From Oscillospiraceae bacterium (GTDB lineage Bacteria; Bacillota; Clostridia; Oscillospirales; Ruminococcaceae): a stretch of 64,000 nucleotides of DNA. The stretch's first letter is position 1, and every line of letters begins with the position of its first letter. The translations under genes were made by a program, and so were the position numbers. The notes below the pieces were generated by a model that had not been told where the DNA came from, made no database searches, and worked only from the letters and a program-made list of their open reading frames with translations. Below, in pieces: positions 42,666-50,111 of this stretch. The stretch lies in NCBI GenBank assembly GCA_009777155.1, contig WRMK01000001.1, positions 1 to 64,000 on the forward strand, read 5' to 3'.

Positions 42666-43928
42666 ATGAAGTTAAAACTGAAATTAACACTATTAACACT
42701 CGCAACCCTCATAAATTTCACCGCCTGCGATGCCGATTTTAACACCGAAGCCGAACTTCACGCAATGTTAAAATTCGCAATGGAAATCGGTTTTGAGTCT
42801 GTCGGTTTGGAAAGCCAAGACCACGCAAGCACCGTCTACAACTACCTCGCAGAGGACGGTGTGAAATTCACTGCAACCAGCTATCTCTACAGAACCGATT
42901 ACAGTATTCGCGACCGTATAGGCATAAAATTCGACTATCCGCTAAAGTGGTTTGGGGCAAAGCAGGGTGAAGTTGAGAGAATTGTCGGGGACTTGTTCGA
43001 GTACGATTTTCATTGGTTCGGCATGATATTTTTCGTGAATCATCAGGCAGACTTAGAGCCTTTGTCGGAGTTGATTCACTCGTTGCTGACCGAATTCGAG
43101 CCTATAAGCGTCAATGCCGACGGCAAGGATTATTACTATCACATTCCGCATATTTTTGTCTACGCCCTTGAAGCAAATCCAAACCTTGACGAGTTACAGG
43201 ATTCATACCACATTGACGACATGGGAAACTTGAAAGACCCGTATTTCGGCTATGGCGGGACCCTATACAGCAGTAGGCCCGAACACGGCACCTTCCTCAA
43301 CGATACAAAAGGTTTTTTGTTCCCGATTATCGGCGAAGAATCCCTCACAGTAGACGAGATTTTCGATATTATGCAGGGGAATTTACTGACCGCGGTTGAG
43401 CAGGGACTGCTTCAAGATTTCGGGGTTGAAGAAGAAATGTTTGCCGACCACCCTAAGTCCTACTTGGCGAACTTTGTAATTAACGGCGAAGTTATTCTGT
43501 TGCGCCGATTCAGCTACGTTGAGGACCTTGACGATTATTGCATGGATTTCACCACCTACCGTTATGTGGGGCAAGATACAGTTTACAGTTACACCTTGAA
43601 TGAGGGCAGTTTCCGCGAGGTAATTGAGGCGTTGGGCGGTGAATTGACTATAGAAGAATCCGCTGTTGAGTGGGTAATTGGCGAGAATACTTGGCGGGCT
43701 GAACTCACTCTTGTGGACGTTCCCGCGCCTGCCCCCTTCCATGAAACGGACACTTATGAGCATATTGCAGGGTTTGCCGTCTACAAGAACGGCGAAGAAT
43801 CGCCACTGCCGCTGTCAAGGGCGAGCGCGTTCGGCGCGTTTTGCTTCACTATTCCCGACTTGGAACTCATATTCGGGAGTGAAGTTATAATCGAGAGAGC
43901 GAACGGGCGAGTTGTAATAAACAATTAA
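42666..43928 (+). CDS. Lipoprotein of unknown function, paralogue of the gene at 33017
   Basis: 420 residues; signal MKLKLKLTLLTLATLINFTAC with lipobox Cys at 21. The mid-region (DYPLKWFGAKQGEVERIVGDL...) and C-terminal region (EVIEALGGELTIEESAVEWVIGENTW, DLELIFGSEVIIERANGRVVINN) align with the 33017 lipoprotein. No named family. It lies between the arginine genes and argF on the same strand but is unlikely to share their role. Confidence 0.7.
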   Translation: MKLKLKLTLLTLATLINFTACDADFNTEAELHAMLKFAMEIGFESVGLESQDHASTVYNYLAEDGVKFTATSYLYRTDYSIRDRIGIKFDYPLKWFGAKQGEVERIVGDLFEYDFHWFGMIFFVNHQADLEPLSELIHSLLTEFEPISVNADGKDYYYHIPHIFVYALEANPNLDELQDSYHIDDMGNLKDPYFGYGGTLYSSRPEHGTFLNDTKGFLFPIIGEESLTVDEIFDIMQGNLLTAVEQGLLQDFGVEEEMFADHPKSYLANFVINGEVILLRRFSYVEDLDDYCMDFTTYRYVGQDTVYSYTLNEGSFREVIEALGGELTIEESAVEWVIGENTWRAELTLVDVPAPAPFHETDTYEHIAGFAVYKNGEESPLPLSRASAFGAFCFTIPDLELIFGSEVIIERANGRVVINN

Positions 43929-43954
43929 ATTAATATAGCGAAAGGAATTTGCAC

Positions 43955-44872
43955 ATGAAACACTTACTAAAACTGCTCGACTTAGACGGCAAGGACATCA
44001 TAGATATTTTGAACCTTGCCGACCAGTTGAAGTACGAGCAGAAGCACGGGATTGCACACCGTCACTTGGAGGGGAAAACCCTCGGAATGATTTTCGAGAA
44101 GTCGTCCACGCGGACTCGCGTATCGTTTGAAGTCGGTATGTATCAACTCGGCGGGCATGCCCTGTTCTTGTCGGCACAGGAACTGCAAATGGGCAGGGGC
44201 GAGCCGATTGAAGACACGGCGCGGGTGCTGTCGCGCTACCTTGACGGCATCATGATACGTACCTACAAGCAATCGGTGGTTGAGGGCTTGGCGAAGTACG
44301 GCAGTATCCCGATTATCAACGGCTTGACCGACGACTGGCACCCCTGCCAAGTTTTGGCGGATTTAATGACAATCCGTGAGCATAAAAACAAGCTTGAAGA
44401 CCTGAAACTCTGCTTTATCGGCGATGGGCATAATATGGCGAACTCGCTGATTGTCGGCGGTTTGAAGGTCGGCATGAGCGTGACTATCTGCGTCCCCAAA
44501 GGCTACGAGCCGTTCCCGGCCGCGCTCGATTTTGCAAAGGAATACGCGGCTACCGGCAAGTTTGAGTTGGTGCACGGGCCGCTCGAGGCGGCGAAAAACG
44601 CAGATGTACTCGTGACCGATGTCTGGTCGTCAATGGGGCAGGAGTCCGAGGCCGCTAAACGCCAACAAGACTTTGCGGGGTTCTGCGTTGACGATGAGAT
44701 GATTGCGGTTGCAAAGCCGGACGTCATGGTTCAGCACTGCCTTCCCGCACACAAGGGCGAGGAGATTACCGCGAAAGTTTTCGAGGAACACGCCGCGGAA
44801 ATTTTCGACGAGGCCGAGAACAGGCTACACGCGCAAAAGGCCGTGATGGTGAAATTGATGGGGAGTAATTGA
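43955..44872 (+). CDS. argF: Ornithine carbamoyltransferase
   Basis: Makes citrulline from ornithine and carbamoyl phosphate. 305 residues; carbamoyl-phosphate loop S51-T-R-T-R in FEKSSTRTRVSFEVG, ornithine region H261-C262-L-P in VQHCLPAHKGEEI. Start MKHLLKLLDL at 43955 with GAAAGG. Argues for anabolic use with the other arg genes; argG (and carAB) must be elsewhere. Confidence 0.96.
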   Translation: MKHLLKLLDLDGKDIIDILNLADQLKYEQKHGIAHRHLEGKTLGMIFEKSSTRTRVSFEVGMYQLGGHALFLSAQELQMGRGEPIEDTARVLSRYLDGIMIRTYKQSVVEGLAKYGSIPIINGLTDDWHPCQVLADLMTIREHKNKLEDLKLCFIGDGHNMANSLIVGGLKVGMSVTICVPKGYEPFPAALDFAKEYAATGKFELVHGPLEAAKNADVLVTDVWSSMGQESEAAKRQQDFAGFCVDDEMIAVAKPDVMVQHCLPAHKGEEITAKVFEEHAAEIFDEAENRLHAQKAVMVKLMGSN

Positions 44873-44897
44873 CAAATAATTTAACTTGTGTTATACT
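44869..44897 (+). promoter_or_regulatory. Promoter for hpf
   Basis: TTGACA (44869-44874, overlapping the argF stop), 17 bp, TATACT (44892-44897). The SD-hairpin leader copy 2 follows. Confidence 0.75.
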
Positions 44898-44940
44898 AAA
44901 ATTAACAGAAACCCGAGGGGTTAAAATATGTAAAAAATTA

Positions 44941-44991
44941 TGAAAGGTCTGCCCCTATGCCGTGTTTGCGGCGGGCGGCATGGTAATGAAA
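44941..44991 (+). promoter_or_regulatory. SD-hairpin-start leader element, copy 2 (hpf)
   Basis: TGAAAGGTCTGCCCCT, ATGCC (44957-44961) pairing with GGCAT (44977-44981), then TAATG. A 9-codon ORF (MPCLRRAAW) starts at 44957 and its TAA overlaps the ATG at 44986 as TAATG, a coupling arrangement. GCCC (44951 on) can also pair with GGGC (44973-44976), giving an alternative or pseudoknotted fold. Confidence 0.7.
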
Positions 44992-45513
44992 ATGAATGTA
45001 AAAGTAACCGCGAAGAAAATGCAGGTCGATGGATTAATCGAATATGCCGAGGCGAGACTTAGAAAGCTCGAACGGTTTTTCGGCGAGGATTTCGACGCGA
45101 AAATAACCGCGTCGTCACAGCGCGGCATGGTAACGCTGGAGCTGACGGTCAAGCACGACAATTTAATTTTCCGCGCCGAGCAATCCGCGCAGAACAAAAA
45201 CGACGCGCTCGACGCCTGCGTTGACCGCATTATCAGGCAAATCCGCAAAAACAAAACCCGCATTGAAAAACGCCTGCAATCGACCGCCTTCAACAACGGA
45301 TTCGGCGACGACGTCGAGGAGCAAGCCGACTATGAGGTCATTAGGAGAAAACAATTTATTCTGCGGCCAATGAGCGTTGAGGAGGCGATTTTGCAGATGA
45401 ATATGCTCGGTCACAGCTTTTTCATGTTCAAGAACGGCGAGACCGGCGAGACGAACGTAGTCTACAAGCGCGACGACGGGAATTACGCGGTTATGGAACC
45501 GGGGTATGATTGA
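44986..45513 (+). CDS. hpf: Long-form ribosome hibernation promoting factor
   Basis: Dimerises 70S ribosomes into inactive 100S particles in stationary phase. 175 residues: N-terminal HPF/YfiA domain (MNVKVTAKKMQVDGLIEYAEARLRKLERFF..., MVTLELTVKHDNLIFRAEQSA), a linker, and the C-terminal dimerisation domain (VIRRKQFILRPMSVEEAILQMNMLGHSFFMFKN) typical of long HPF. Start at 44986 or 44992 (MNVKV); the residues before these belong to the leader element. Confidence 0.95.
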   Translation: MKMNVKVTAKKMQVDGLIEYAEARLRKLERFFGEDFDAKITASSQRGMVTLELTVKHDNLIFRAEQSAQNKNDALDACVDRIIRQIRKNKTRIEKRLQSTAFNNGFGDDVEEQADYEVIRRKQFILRPMSVEEAILQMNMLGHSFFMFKNGETGETNVVYKRDDGNYAVMEPGYD

Positions 45514-45533
45514 TAGGCGATAAAAAGTATGTC

Positions 45534-45563
45534 AGGGCATCTCTGAATCAATTTAGAGATGCC
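45534..45563 (+). terminator. 10-bp hairpin after hpf
   Basis: GGGCATCTCT pairs perfectly with AGAGATGCCC around a 10-nt loop; no strong T-tract follows. It falls inside the track ORF start of the next gene and favours the later start there. Confidence 0.45.
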
Positions 45564-45590
45564 CGTAATGTAGTTTTAGGGAGAAAAAAA

Positions 45591-46202
45591 TTGTTTGTAG
45601 ATGAATTAATTAGAGCCGTGTTTCAGATTCTTGCACTGTCGGCGATACCTTTCATTTGGTGGCTGATTGCCGCAAGAAAAGAGCCGTTTTTCGCGTGGGT
45701 CGGCTTGAAAAAACCGAGGGTTGAGGATAAAAAACGGTTCATTATTTTTGTTTTTGTGGCGTTAATAGTAGCTTTTTTGATGTCGTTTGTTTTAGACCCG
45801 ATTTTGCCCGACGATATTCAATTAGCCAACGAGCGATTCCGCGGGCAAGGCATAAGCGCGTTAATTCCGGCGATTATATTTGCGTTTTTCGCAACCGCAC
45901 TCGGCGAAGAAATATTATTTCGCGGGTTTATCGGCAATCGTTTGTGCGGAAAAATCGGCTTTTGGGGCGGTAATACAATCCAAGCGGTGCTGTTCGGGCT
46001 GCTCCACGGCGCAACCATGTTCCCGACGCTCGGCATCGCTGTACCGTTACTCGTCATCGCGTTTACGGCAACGCTCGGTTGGCTGATGGGTTATATCAAC
46101 GAAAAAGCCGGCGGCTCGATAATCCCGAGTTGGGGATTGCACGGGGCTTCTAATTTGTATGCGGCGATGATTTTGGCGGGTTTGTATAGTAAATTAACTT
46201 AA
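45591..46202 (+). CDS. CPBP-family intramembrane metalloprotease
   Basis: About 203 residues with several TM helices. Motifs: EEILFRGF (motif 1), LFGLLHG (motif 2), SWGLHGASN (motif 3). Start taken at TTG 45591, seven bases after AGGGAG; the track start (45510) overlaps the hpf end and includes the hairpin. The C-terminal YSKLT-stop is supplied by the MITE copy 2 inverted repeat. Second CPBP gene in the window beside the same MITE. Confidence 0.82.
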   Translation: MFVDELIRAVFQILALSAIPFIWWLIAARKEPFFAWVGLKKPRVEDKKRFIIFVFVALIVAFLMSFVLDPILPDDIQLANERFRGQGISALIPAIIFAFFATALGEEILFRGFIGNRLCGKIGFWGGNTIQAVLFGLLHGATMFPTLGIAVPLLVIAFTATLGWLMGYINEKAGGSIIPSWGLHGASNLYAAMILAGLYSKLT

Positions 46203-46290
46203 AAAACACTAAAACCTCTCGCCACAAAACCCATACAGCAAAGGTTTTGCGGCGATTTGTTTTGTGTTTTTAATAAGTTAATTTGCTATA
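46185..46290. mobile_element. MITE-like element, copy 2 (106 bp)
   Basis: Ends TATAGTAAATTAACTTAAAA and TAATAAGTTAATTTGCTATA, interior ACACTAAAACCTCTCGCCAC as in copy 1 (30609-30732). It overlaps the last codons and stop of the CPBP gene. Confidence 0.8.
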
Positions 46291-46339
46291 GTATAAACCC
46301 ACATTAGAGCATGTTGACACTATCCAAATTTTGTACAAC

Positions 46340-46425
46340 ATCAACAAATTATCGAAAAACGATAAATCCTTATTGACATTCGATATATTTTATGTTATAC
46401 TCGATATATCAAATAATTTATCGGG
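46340..46425 (+). promoter_or_regulatory. Promoter and operator repeats for the DUF2975/regulator operon
   Basis: TTGACA (46373-46378), 17 bp, TATACT (46396-46401). Repeated CGATATAT boxes lie at 46381 and 46402, flanking the -10, and ATCGAAAAACGAT lies upstream at about 46352. These are plausible sites for the XRE protein encoded second in this operon. Confidence 0.65.
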
Positions 46426-46437
46426 AGGTTTTATCAC

Positions 46438-46926
46438 ATGAACAAGAACAAGACTTTGGAGCAGAAAATCAAGGAAGAAAGCAGATTCATATGGGTTGCG
46501 ATGAGAATTATGAGTGTCATGGCGGCGATGTTGGCGTTTTTGCTGGTGTTTGCTGTAATCGGCTTTGTAACAACGGACTATTGGGGCGATTTATGGTGGA
46601 TTGGTCTGTTGGGGTTGAGCGGTGCCGGTCTGGCGGTCGTGTTTGACAGCGTTGCGCGGGTTTTCCGTGACGTGCGGCGCGGCGAATCGCCATTCACTTT
46701 AGTCAACGCGAATCGGCTGAAACGCATCTCGGTCGTGCTGTTAATCACAACCTTGAGCCTGTATCTCTACCAATTAATTCTAAGCGTTGCGGGGGTCTAC
46801 AATGACGGTTTAGTGATGATGTTCACGGGGATTGCCTACGCGCTGTTCAGCGGTGTCGTCGGTGGGATTGCGTTGATTTTCCAATACGGAGTGCAACTGC
46901 AAGAACAAGCCGACGAGACTTTATGA
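46438..46926 (+). CDS. DUF2975-family membrane protein
   Basis: 162 residues with four TM helices (MRIMSVMAAMLAFLLVFAVIGFV; WWIGLLGLSGAGLAVVFDSV; ISVVLLITTLSLYLYQLIL; MFTGIAYALFSGVVGGIALIF) and the short cytosolic motif RRGESPFTLVNANRLKRIS typical of DUF2975. Members are nearly always paired with a small YozG-like HTH protein, as here. Function unknown. GGGAGG ribosome site. Confidence 0.82.
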   Translation: MNKNKTLEQKIKEESRFIWVAMRIMSVMAAMLAFLLVFAVIGFVTTDYWGDLWWIGLLGLSGAGLAVVFDSVARVFRDVRRGESPFTLVNANRLKRISVVLLITTLSLYLYQLILSVAGVYNDGLVMMFTGIAYALFSGVVGGIALIFQYGVQLQEQADETL

Positions 46927-46948
46927 GGTGAAGTTTGAAAATAATTAA

Positions 46949-47038
46949 AGAAAGGCGTGCCCCTATGCCCGGTAATTCGCGGAATTACGCAATTTTCATT
47001 GAAATTTGTGCCGGTGTGGGCGGCATGGTATTAAAAAT
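46949..47038 (+). promoter_or_regulatory. SD-hairpin-start leader element, copy 3 (YozG-like gene)
   Basis: AGAAAGGCGTGCCCCT, ATGCC (46965-46969) with GGCAT (47022-47026); inside are hairpins GTAATTC/GAATTAC and AATTTTC/GAAATTT. GCCCC (46959-46963) can pair with GGGC (47018-47021). The GGCATGG is 10 nt before the ATG at 47039. A leader ORF from 46965 runs into the gene start (stop 47046-47048). Confidence 0.7.
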
Positions 47039-47257
47039 ATGGCTATAATTTTACGGCTCGACCGTGTCATGGCGGACAGGAAAATGCCGCTTAACGAGCT
47101 CGCCGAAAGGGTCGGCATTACAAACGCCAACCTTTCCAATATAAAAACAGGGAAAATTAGCGCGATTCGCTTTTCTACATTAGAAAAAATCTGTGAGGTT
47201 TTGGAGTGTCAACCGGGTGATATTTTGGAGTATCAAGGAGACTTCTTCGGGAACTAA
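47039..47257 (+). CDS. YozG-like Cro/C1 HTH regulator
   Basis: 72 residues, MAIILRLDRVMADRKMPLNELAERVGITNANLSNIKTGKISAIRFSTLEKICEVLECQPGDILEY: the compact single-domain HTH found beside DUF2975 genes. Start ATG 47039; the track ORF's MCRCGRHGIKN extension is the leader hairpin. Probably represses its own operon through the CGATATAT repeats. Confidence 0.88.
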   Translation: MAIILRLDRVMADRKMPLNELAERVGITNANLSNIKTGKISAIRFSTLEKICEVLECQPGDILEYQGDFFGN

Positions 47258-47298
47258 CCACGAGTGGATTTGCGTGCAGATTTTTCGTCATACAAGGC

Positions 47299-47337
47299 AA
47301 AAATTTCCGTAATGCTTTGTGCATTGCGGAAATTTTT
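47299..47337. terminator. Bidirectional terminator
   Basis: AAAAATTTCCGTAATGC (47299-47315) pairs with GCATTGCGGAAATTTTT (47321-47337), 17 bp with one G-U, A-rich before and T-rich after; between convergent genes. Confidence 0.8.
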
Positions 47338-47408
47338 AACGCAGTATGGCGGAAAAGCTGTGCGTAAAGCCGCCGTGCGTTAGTTTCCGAAGATGTCTAT
47401 TGAAAATA

Positions 47409-47969
47409 TTACGACCGCGTAGCCTTTTTCAACACAGGGAGTATCGCAATTGCAATCGCCCCGCCGATTGCCGCCGTGATTATCTGCGGGTATGAGAACA
47501 TGGTTGTAATCATCGTGGCTTGTTGCGGGGTTAAGTCTAATAAAAAAGGTATCGCAACCAGCACGACGCCGACATAAAGCACGGCGAATTTCCCGAGCGC
47601 GCCCGCAATCAGCGCGGTTATGTGCGCGGTTATAACTTTTTTTGCCGCCTTGTTCCCGATAACGTGCCACAACGCGACAAGTGTCAAGTTGCCGAGGCAT
47701 ACGAAAGGTATGATAAACGGAAACTGCGGCCCTACCGGGATTGGCAACATAAACGCCATTACGGGCGAAAGCACCGCGACCGCCGCCCCGCATGCCAAGC
47801 CGCCGGTCATCACCGAAACGATTAGAATTAGGTTAACCACCGAGCCGGTCACGAGGGTGTTGAACGGTGGCGGAGCCGCCGCGGTGAGCGAGCCTGTGCC
47901 CCATTGGAGCGCGACTAATAGTGCGATTAGGACGCCTGTTCGTGCGATGAGTAGGATTTTGTTGTTCAT
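47409..47969 (-). CDS. ECF-transporter S-component-like membrane protein
   Basis: 186 residues, about six TM helices, starting with the S-component style MNNKILLIARTGVLIALLVALQWG and with PPPFNTLVTGSVVNLILIVSVMTGGLACGAAVAVLSPV (substrate loop region). S components bind a vitamin and pair with a shared EcfAAT module. Substrate not identifiable here. It starts 17 bp after the LRR lipoprotein gene and is probably co-transcribed with it. Confidence 0.7.
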   Translation of the reverse strand: MNNKILLIARTGVLIALLVALQWGTGSLTAAAPPPFNTLVTGSVVNLILIVSVMTGGLACGAAVAVLSPVMAFMLPIPVGPQFPFIIPFVCLGNLTLVALWHVIGNKAAKKVITAHITALIAGALGKFAVLYVGVVLVAIPFLLDLTPQQATMITTMFSYPQIITAAIGGAIAIAILPVLKKATRS

Positions 47970-47986
47970 GGTGGGTTCTTCTTTCT

Positions 47987-48745
47987 TTAGTGTATTAGGC
48001 AGTTGGGCAAAGCTACTCGCAGTTCGTCGGCTTGCCCATCACTGATTGGGTTATCGCTTAAATTTAAGTAGACTAAATTTGCCAACTCGCTCAAAGGTGA
48101 TATATCGCTGATTTGATTATCGGACAAGGATAAAACTTGCAAATTTTCTAACCCGCTCAAAGGCGATATATCATTTATTTGATTATCTCGCAAGTATAAA
48201 TGATTCAAATTCGTCAGCCCGCTCAAAGGTGAGACGTTACTAATTTGATTAAAACCCAAGTCCAAAAAGTCTAAGTTTGTTAAGCCGCTCAAAGCTGAAA
48301 TATCGCTTACTTGACTTTCAAACAAGTTCAAAAACTTCAAATTAGGCAACCCGCTCAAAGGCGATATATCGCTGATTTGATTGCCGCCTAACCACAGGCT
48401 GTTCAAATTTGTCAACCCGCTCAAGGTTGAAATATCGTTGATTTGGTTGCCGCACAAATTCAAACTCGTCAAACTTTTCAGCTCTTTGAGCGATGATATG
48501 TCGCTGATTTGCGTGTCCACCAACCATAATCTTGCCACGTTCTGCGGAATTTCGCCGCTTGTAATCATTTCAACGAGCCGCTCGTTGGTTATGTCCTGCC
48601 CGCTTAGAACGACTTCGATTGTTTCGTCGGGTGCGGGCGGCTGTGTGATTTCCGACGTTTCGGAGGTCTCGCTTTCGGTGACACCCGCGCCGCCGCATGC
48701 GGTAAGCAGAACCACGCAAAGAATCAAATATATGATAGATTTCAT
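47987..48745 (-). CDS. Leucine-rich-repeat lipoprotein (internalin-like)
   Basis: 252 residues: lipobox (LCVVLLTAC), an acidic/Pro linker (ESETSETSEITQPPAPDE), a short N-cap (NERLVEMITSGEIPQNVARLWL) and seven to eight 22-residue SDS22/internalin-type repeats with the pattern LxxLxxLxLxxNxIxDISPLSGLTN. Surface-exposed protein-binding scaffold; ligand unknown. Start MKSIIYLIL (48745) preferred to the track start, which lies in the promoter. Repeat number is prone to change by recombination. Confidence 0.88.
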   Translation of the reverse strand: MKSIIYLILCVVLLTACGGAGVTESETSETSEITQPPAPDETIEVVLSGQDITNERLVEMITSGEIPQNVARLWLVDTQISDISSLKELKSLTSLNLCGNQINDISTLSGLTNLNSLWLGGNQISDISPLSGLPNLKFLNLFESQVSDISALSGLTNLDFLDLGFNQISNVSPLSGLTNLNHLYLRDNQINDISPLSGLENLQVLSLSDNQISDISPLSELANLVYLNLSDNPISDGQADELRVALPNCLIH

Positions 48746-48766
48746 GTTCGTAGCACCTCGGTTATT

Positions 48767-48795
48767 ATTATACAGCATTTCGGCGGGTTTGTCAA
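48767..48795 (-). promoter_or_regulatory. Promoter for the LRR/ECF-S operon
   Basis: On the minus strand TTGACA (48795-48790), 17 bp, TATAAT (48772-48767), perfect consensus. Confidence 0.8.
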
Positions 48796-48813
48796 GGTTT
48801 TTCTCACACAGGC

Positions 48814-48842
48814 TTGCAAAAAACGCAAACTCATGCTATAAT
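48814..48842 (+). promoter_or_regulatory. Promoter for the HTH gene at 49054
   Basis: TTGCAA (48814-48819), 17 bp, TATAAT (48837-48842), divergent from the LRR promoter; leader of about 200 nt. Confidence 0.65.
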
Positions 48843-48960
48843 TACTGCAAACGCAACCCCAAGTTGCGTAAATGCAAGCAGGGTTTGGTAGAGTGCAACC
48901 GCGGGAAATGATATATTAGAATTACACCGCTACCTCAAAAGGGACAGCGTGAAAAAATTC

Positions 48961-49053
48961 AAGGAAGGATTGCCCCGTTGCCTTGTAATTCGCGGAATTA
49001 CGCAAATTTTCGTCGAAAATTTCTGCAAGCAGGGGCGGCAAGGTATCAAAATT
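48961..49053 (+). promoter_or_regulatory. SD-hairpin-start leader element, copy 4 (HTH gene)
   Basis: AAGGAAGGATTGCCCCG, TTGCC (48978-48982) pairing with GGCAA (49037-49041), a compensated change from the ATGCC/GGCAT of other copies. Inside: GTAATTC/GAATTAC and AAATTTTC/GAAAATTT hairpins. GCCCC (48972-48976) pairs with GGGGC (49032-49036), overlapping the other stem in pseudoknot order. GGCAAGG lies 10 nt before the ATG at 49054. Confidence 0.7.
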
Positions 49054-49611
49054 ATGAACTTTTCAGAAAATCTAAAAAACATGCGCCGTGACAAAAACCT
49101 ATCGCAGGAGCAGTTGGCGGAACTGCTCGGCGTGTCGCGGCAGGCGGTCTCAAAGTGGGAGCAGGACAGCGGTTCGCCCAATTACCCGGAGACAGAAAAG
49201 CTGATTCAGCTTGCCCAAAAGCTCGATGTCTCGCTCGATGCGCTGTTGCTGAACCGCCGCCCCGAAGCCAAAACTTCCGCGCCCGCGCCCTTGCCGGACG
49301 GGAAAATTTTTATTAAGACCAACCTGCTCGATTCGGCGTATACCTCCTACAATAAGTTTGCGATTCAGAAAAACTTTTTCCCGGGTAAGAATCAGGCGAA
49401 ATTTTTCCTGAACGGCGTAGAGTGCCACGGGGTCGGCTTTTGGGGCAAGAGCGAGACCCTCACTGTGCTCGGTGTCTACGTAACCCGCAAGGAAGCCGAG
49501 CGGGAACTCGCCGAAATACACAAGGCTATTCAGTGCGGCGAGACGGCTTACGAAATCAAGTACAGCGCGAAGGTTAAGGAAGAATGGCACGGGTATGTCT
49601 TAGATGATTAA
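49054..49611 (+). CDS. XRE-family HTH regulator with C-terminal domain
   Basis: 185 residues: Cro/C1 HTH (MNFSENLKNMRRDKNLSQEQLAELLGVSRQAVSKWEQDSGSPNYPETEKLIQLAQKLDVSLDALL) followed by a Pro/Ala linker and an alpha/beta domain of about 105 residues (KIFIKTNLLDSAYTSYNKFAIQKNFF..., LTVLGVYVTRKEAERELAEIHKAIQCGETAYEIKYSAKV) that I do not recognise. Start at 49054; the 35 extra track residues are the leader element read in frame. Confidence 0.85.
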   Translation: MNFSENLKNMRRDKNLSQEQLAELLGVSRQAVSKWEQDSGSPNYPETEKLIQLAQKLDVSLDALLLNRRPEAKTSAPAPLPDGKIFIKTNLLDSAYTSYNKFAIQKNFFPGKNQAKFFLNGVECHGVGFWGKSETLTVLGVYVTRKEAERELAEIHKAIQCGETAYEIKYSAKVKEEWHGYVLDD

Positions 49612-49629
49612 ATTTTTTGGTAAATACTA

Positions 49630-49658
49630 TTGACATTGCTTGAATATAATGGTATAAT
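49630..49658 (+). promoter_or_regulatory. Consensus promoter upstream of element B3 and ybjQ-like gene
   Basis: TTGACA (49630-49635), 17 bp, TATAAT (49653-49658). The next gene starts at 50112, so a transcript would carry the whole B3 palindrome in its leader, or end within it. Confidence 0.8.
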
Positions 49659-49768
49659 GAAGGTATTACTACCAGACGATTGCGAAACTCACGGGCGAAC
49701 CGTGGTGAATCGCCCCTACATACTGCGCCTACATATTGTAGGTAGAGGGTTTCATGGACTTGAGCGGG

Positions 49769-50023
49769 GGCAGAGGGGGGTAGTAGGGGTACGGCGGCAC
49801 AAGGAATCGCACGCCCGCGTTCTACGCTTGATAAAGCTTAACCTTCTCGAGCCGAACCGTTATCACGTAGCACAAACCCTATGCGAGAGCAGACTTTTCA
49901 AATAGATGAAACCTGTCAAGTCGTCAACTTGTAAGGTCGCAATCGAGAAAGTGGAGTCTGAACAGCCTGTGTGGCGGGCTGGCGATTCCTTGTGCCGCCG
50001 TACCCCTACTACCCCCCTCTGCC
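49769..50023 (+). repeat. Long-palindrome element B3 (perfect 42-bp arms)
   Basis: Arms 49769-49810 (GGCAGAGGGGGGTAGTAGGG...AAGGAATCGC) and 49982-50023 are perfect complements. The interior matches B2 closely (CGCTTGATAAAGCTTAACC, TTCTCGAGCCGAACCG, TTATCACGTAGCACAAACCC). This, the promoter above and a small REP-like piece (about 49694) are all that the 500-bp gap holds. Confidence 0.85.
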
Positions 50024-50111
50024 ACGACTGCCGCCTCATATTTGCAAAAAATTTGCGGTATGTATGAGTTTCGCAATCGTCTAATATTACTGCTTAAAGG
50101 AGAAATTCAAC

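Noticed and set aside
47006-47038. MCRCGRHGIKN extension of the YozG-like protein
   Set aside because: It is the leader hairpin read in frame; the HTH protein starts at ATG 47039.
48949-49053. 35-residue extension of the HTH protein
   Set aside because: The same leader element read in frame; the HTH starts at MNFSENL with GGCAAGG ten bases upstream.
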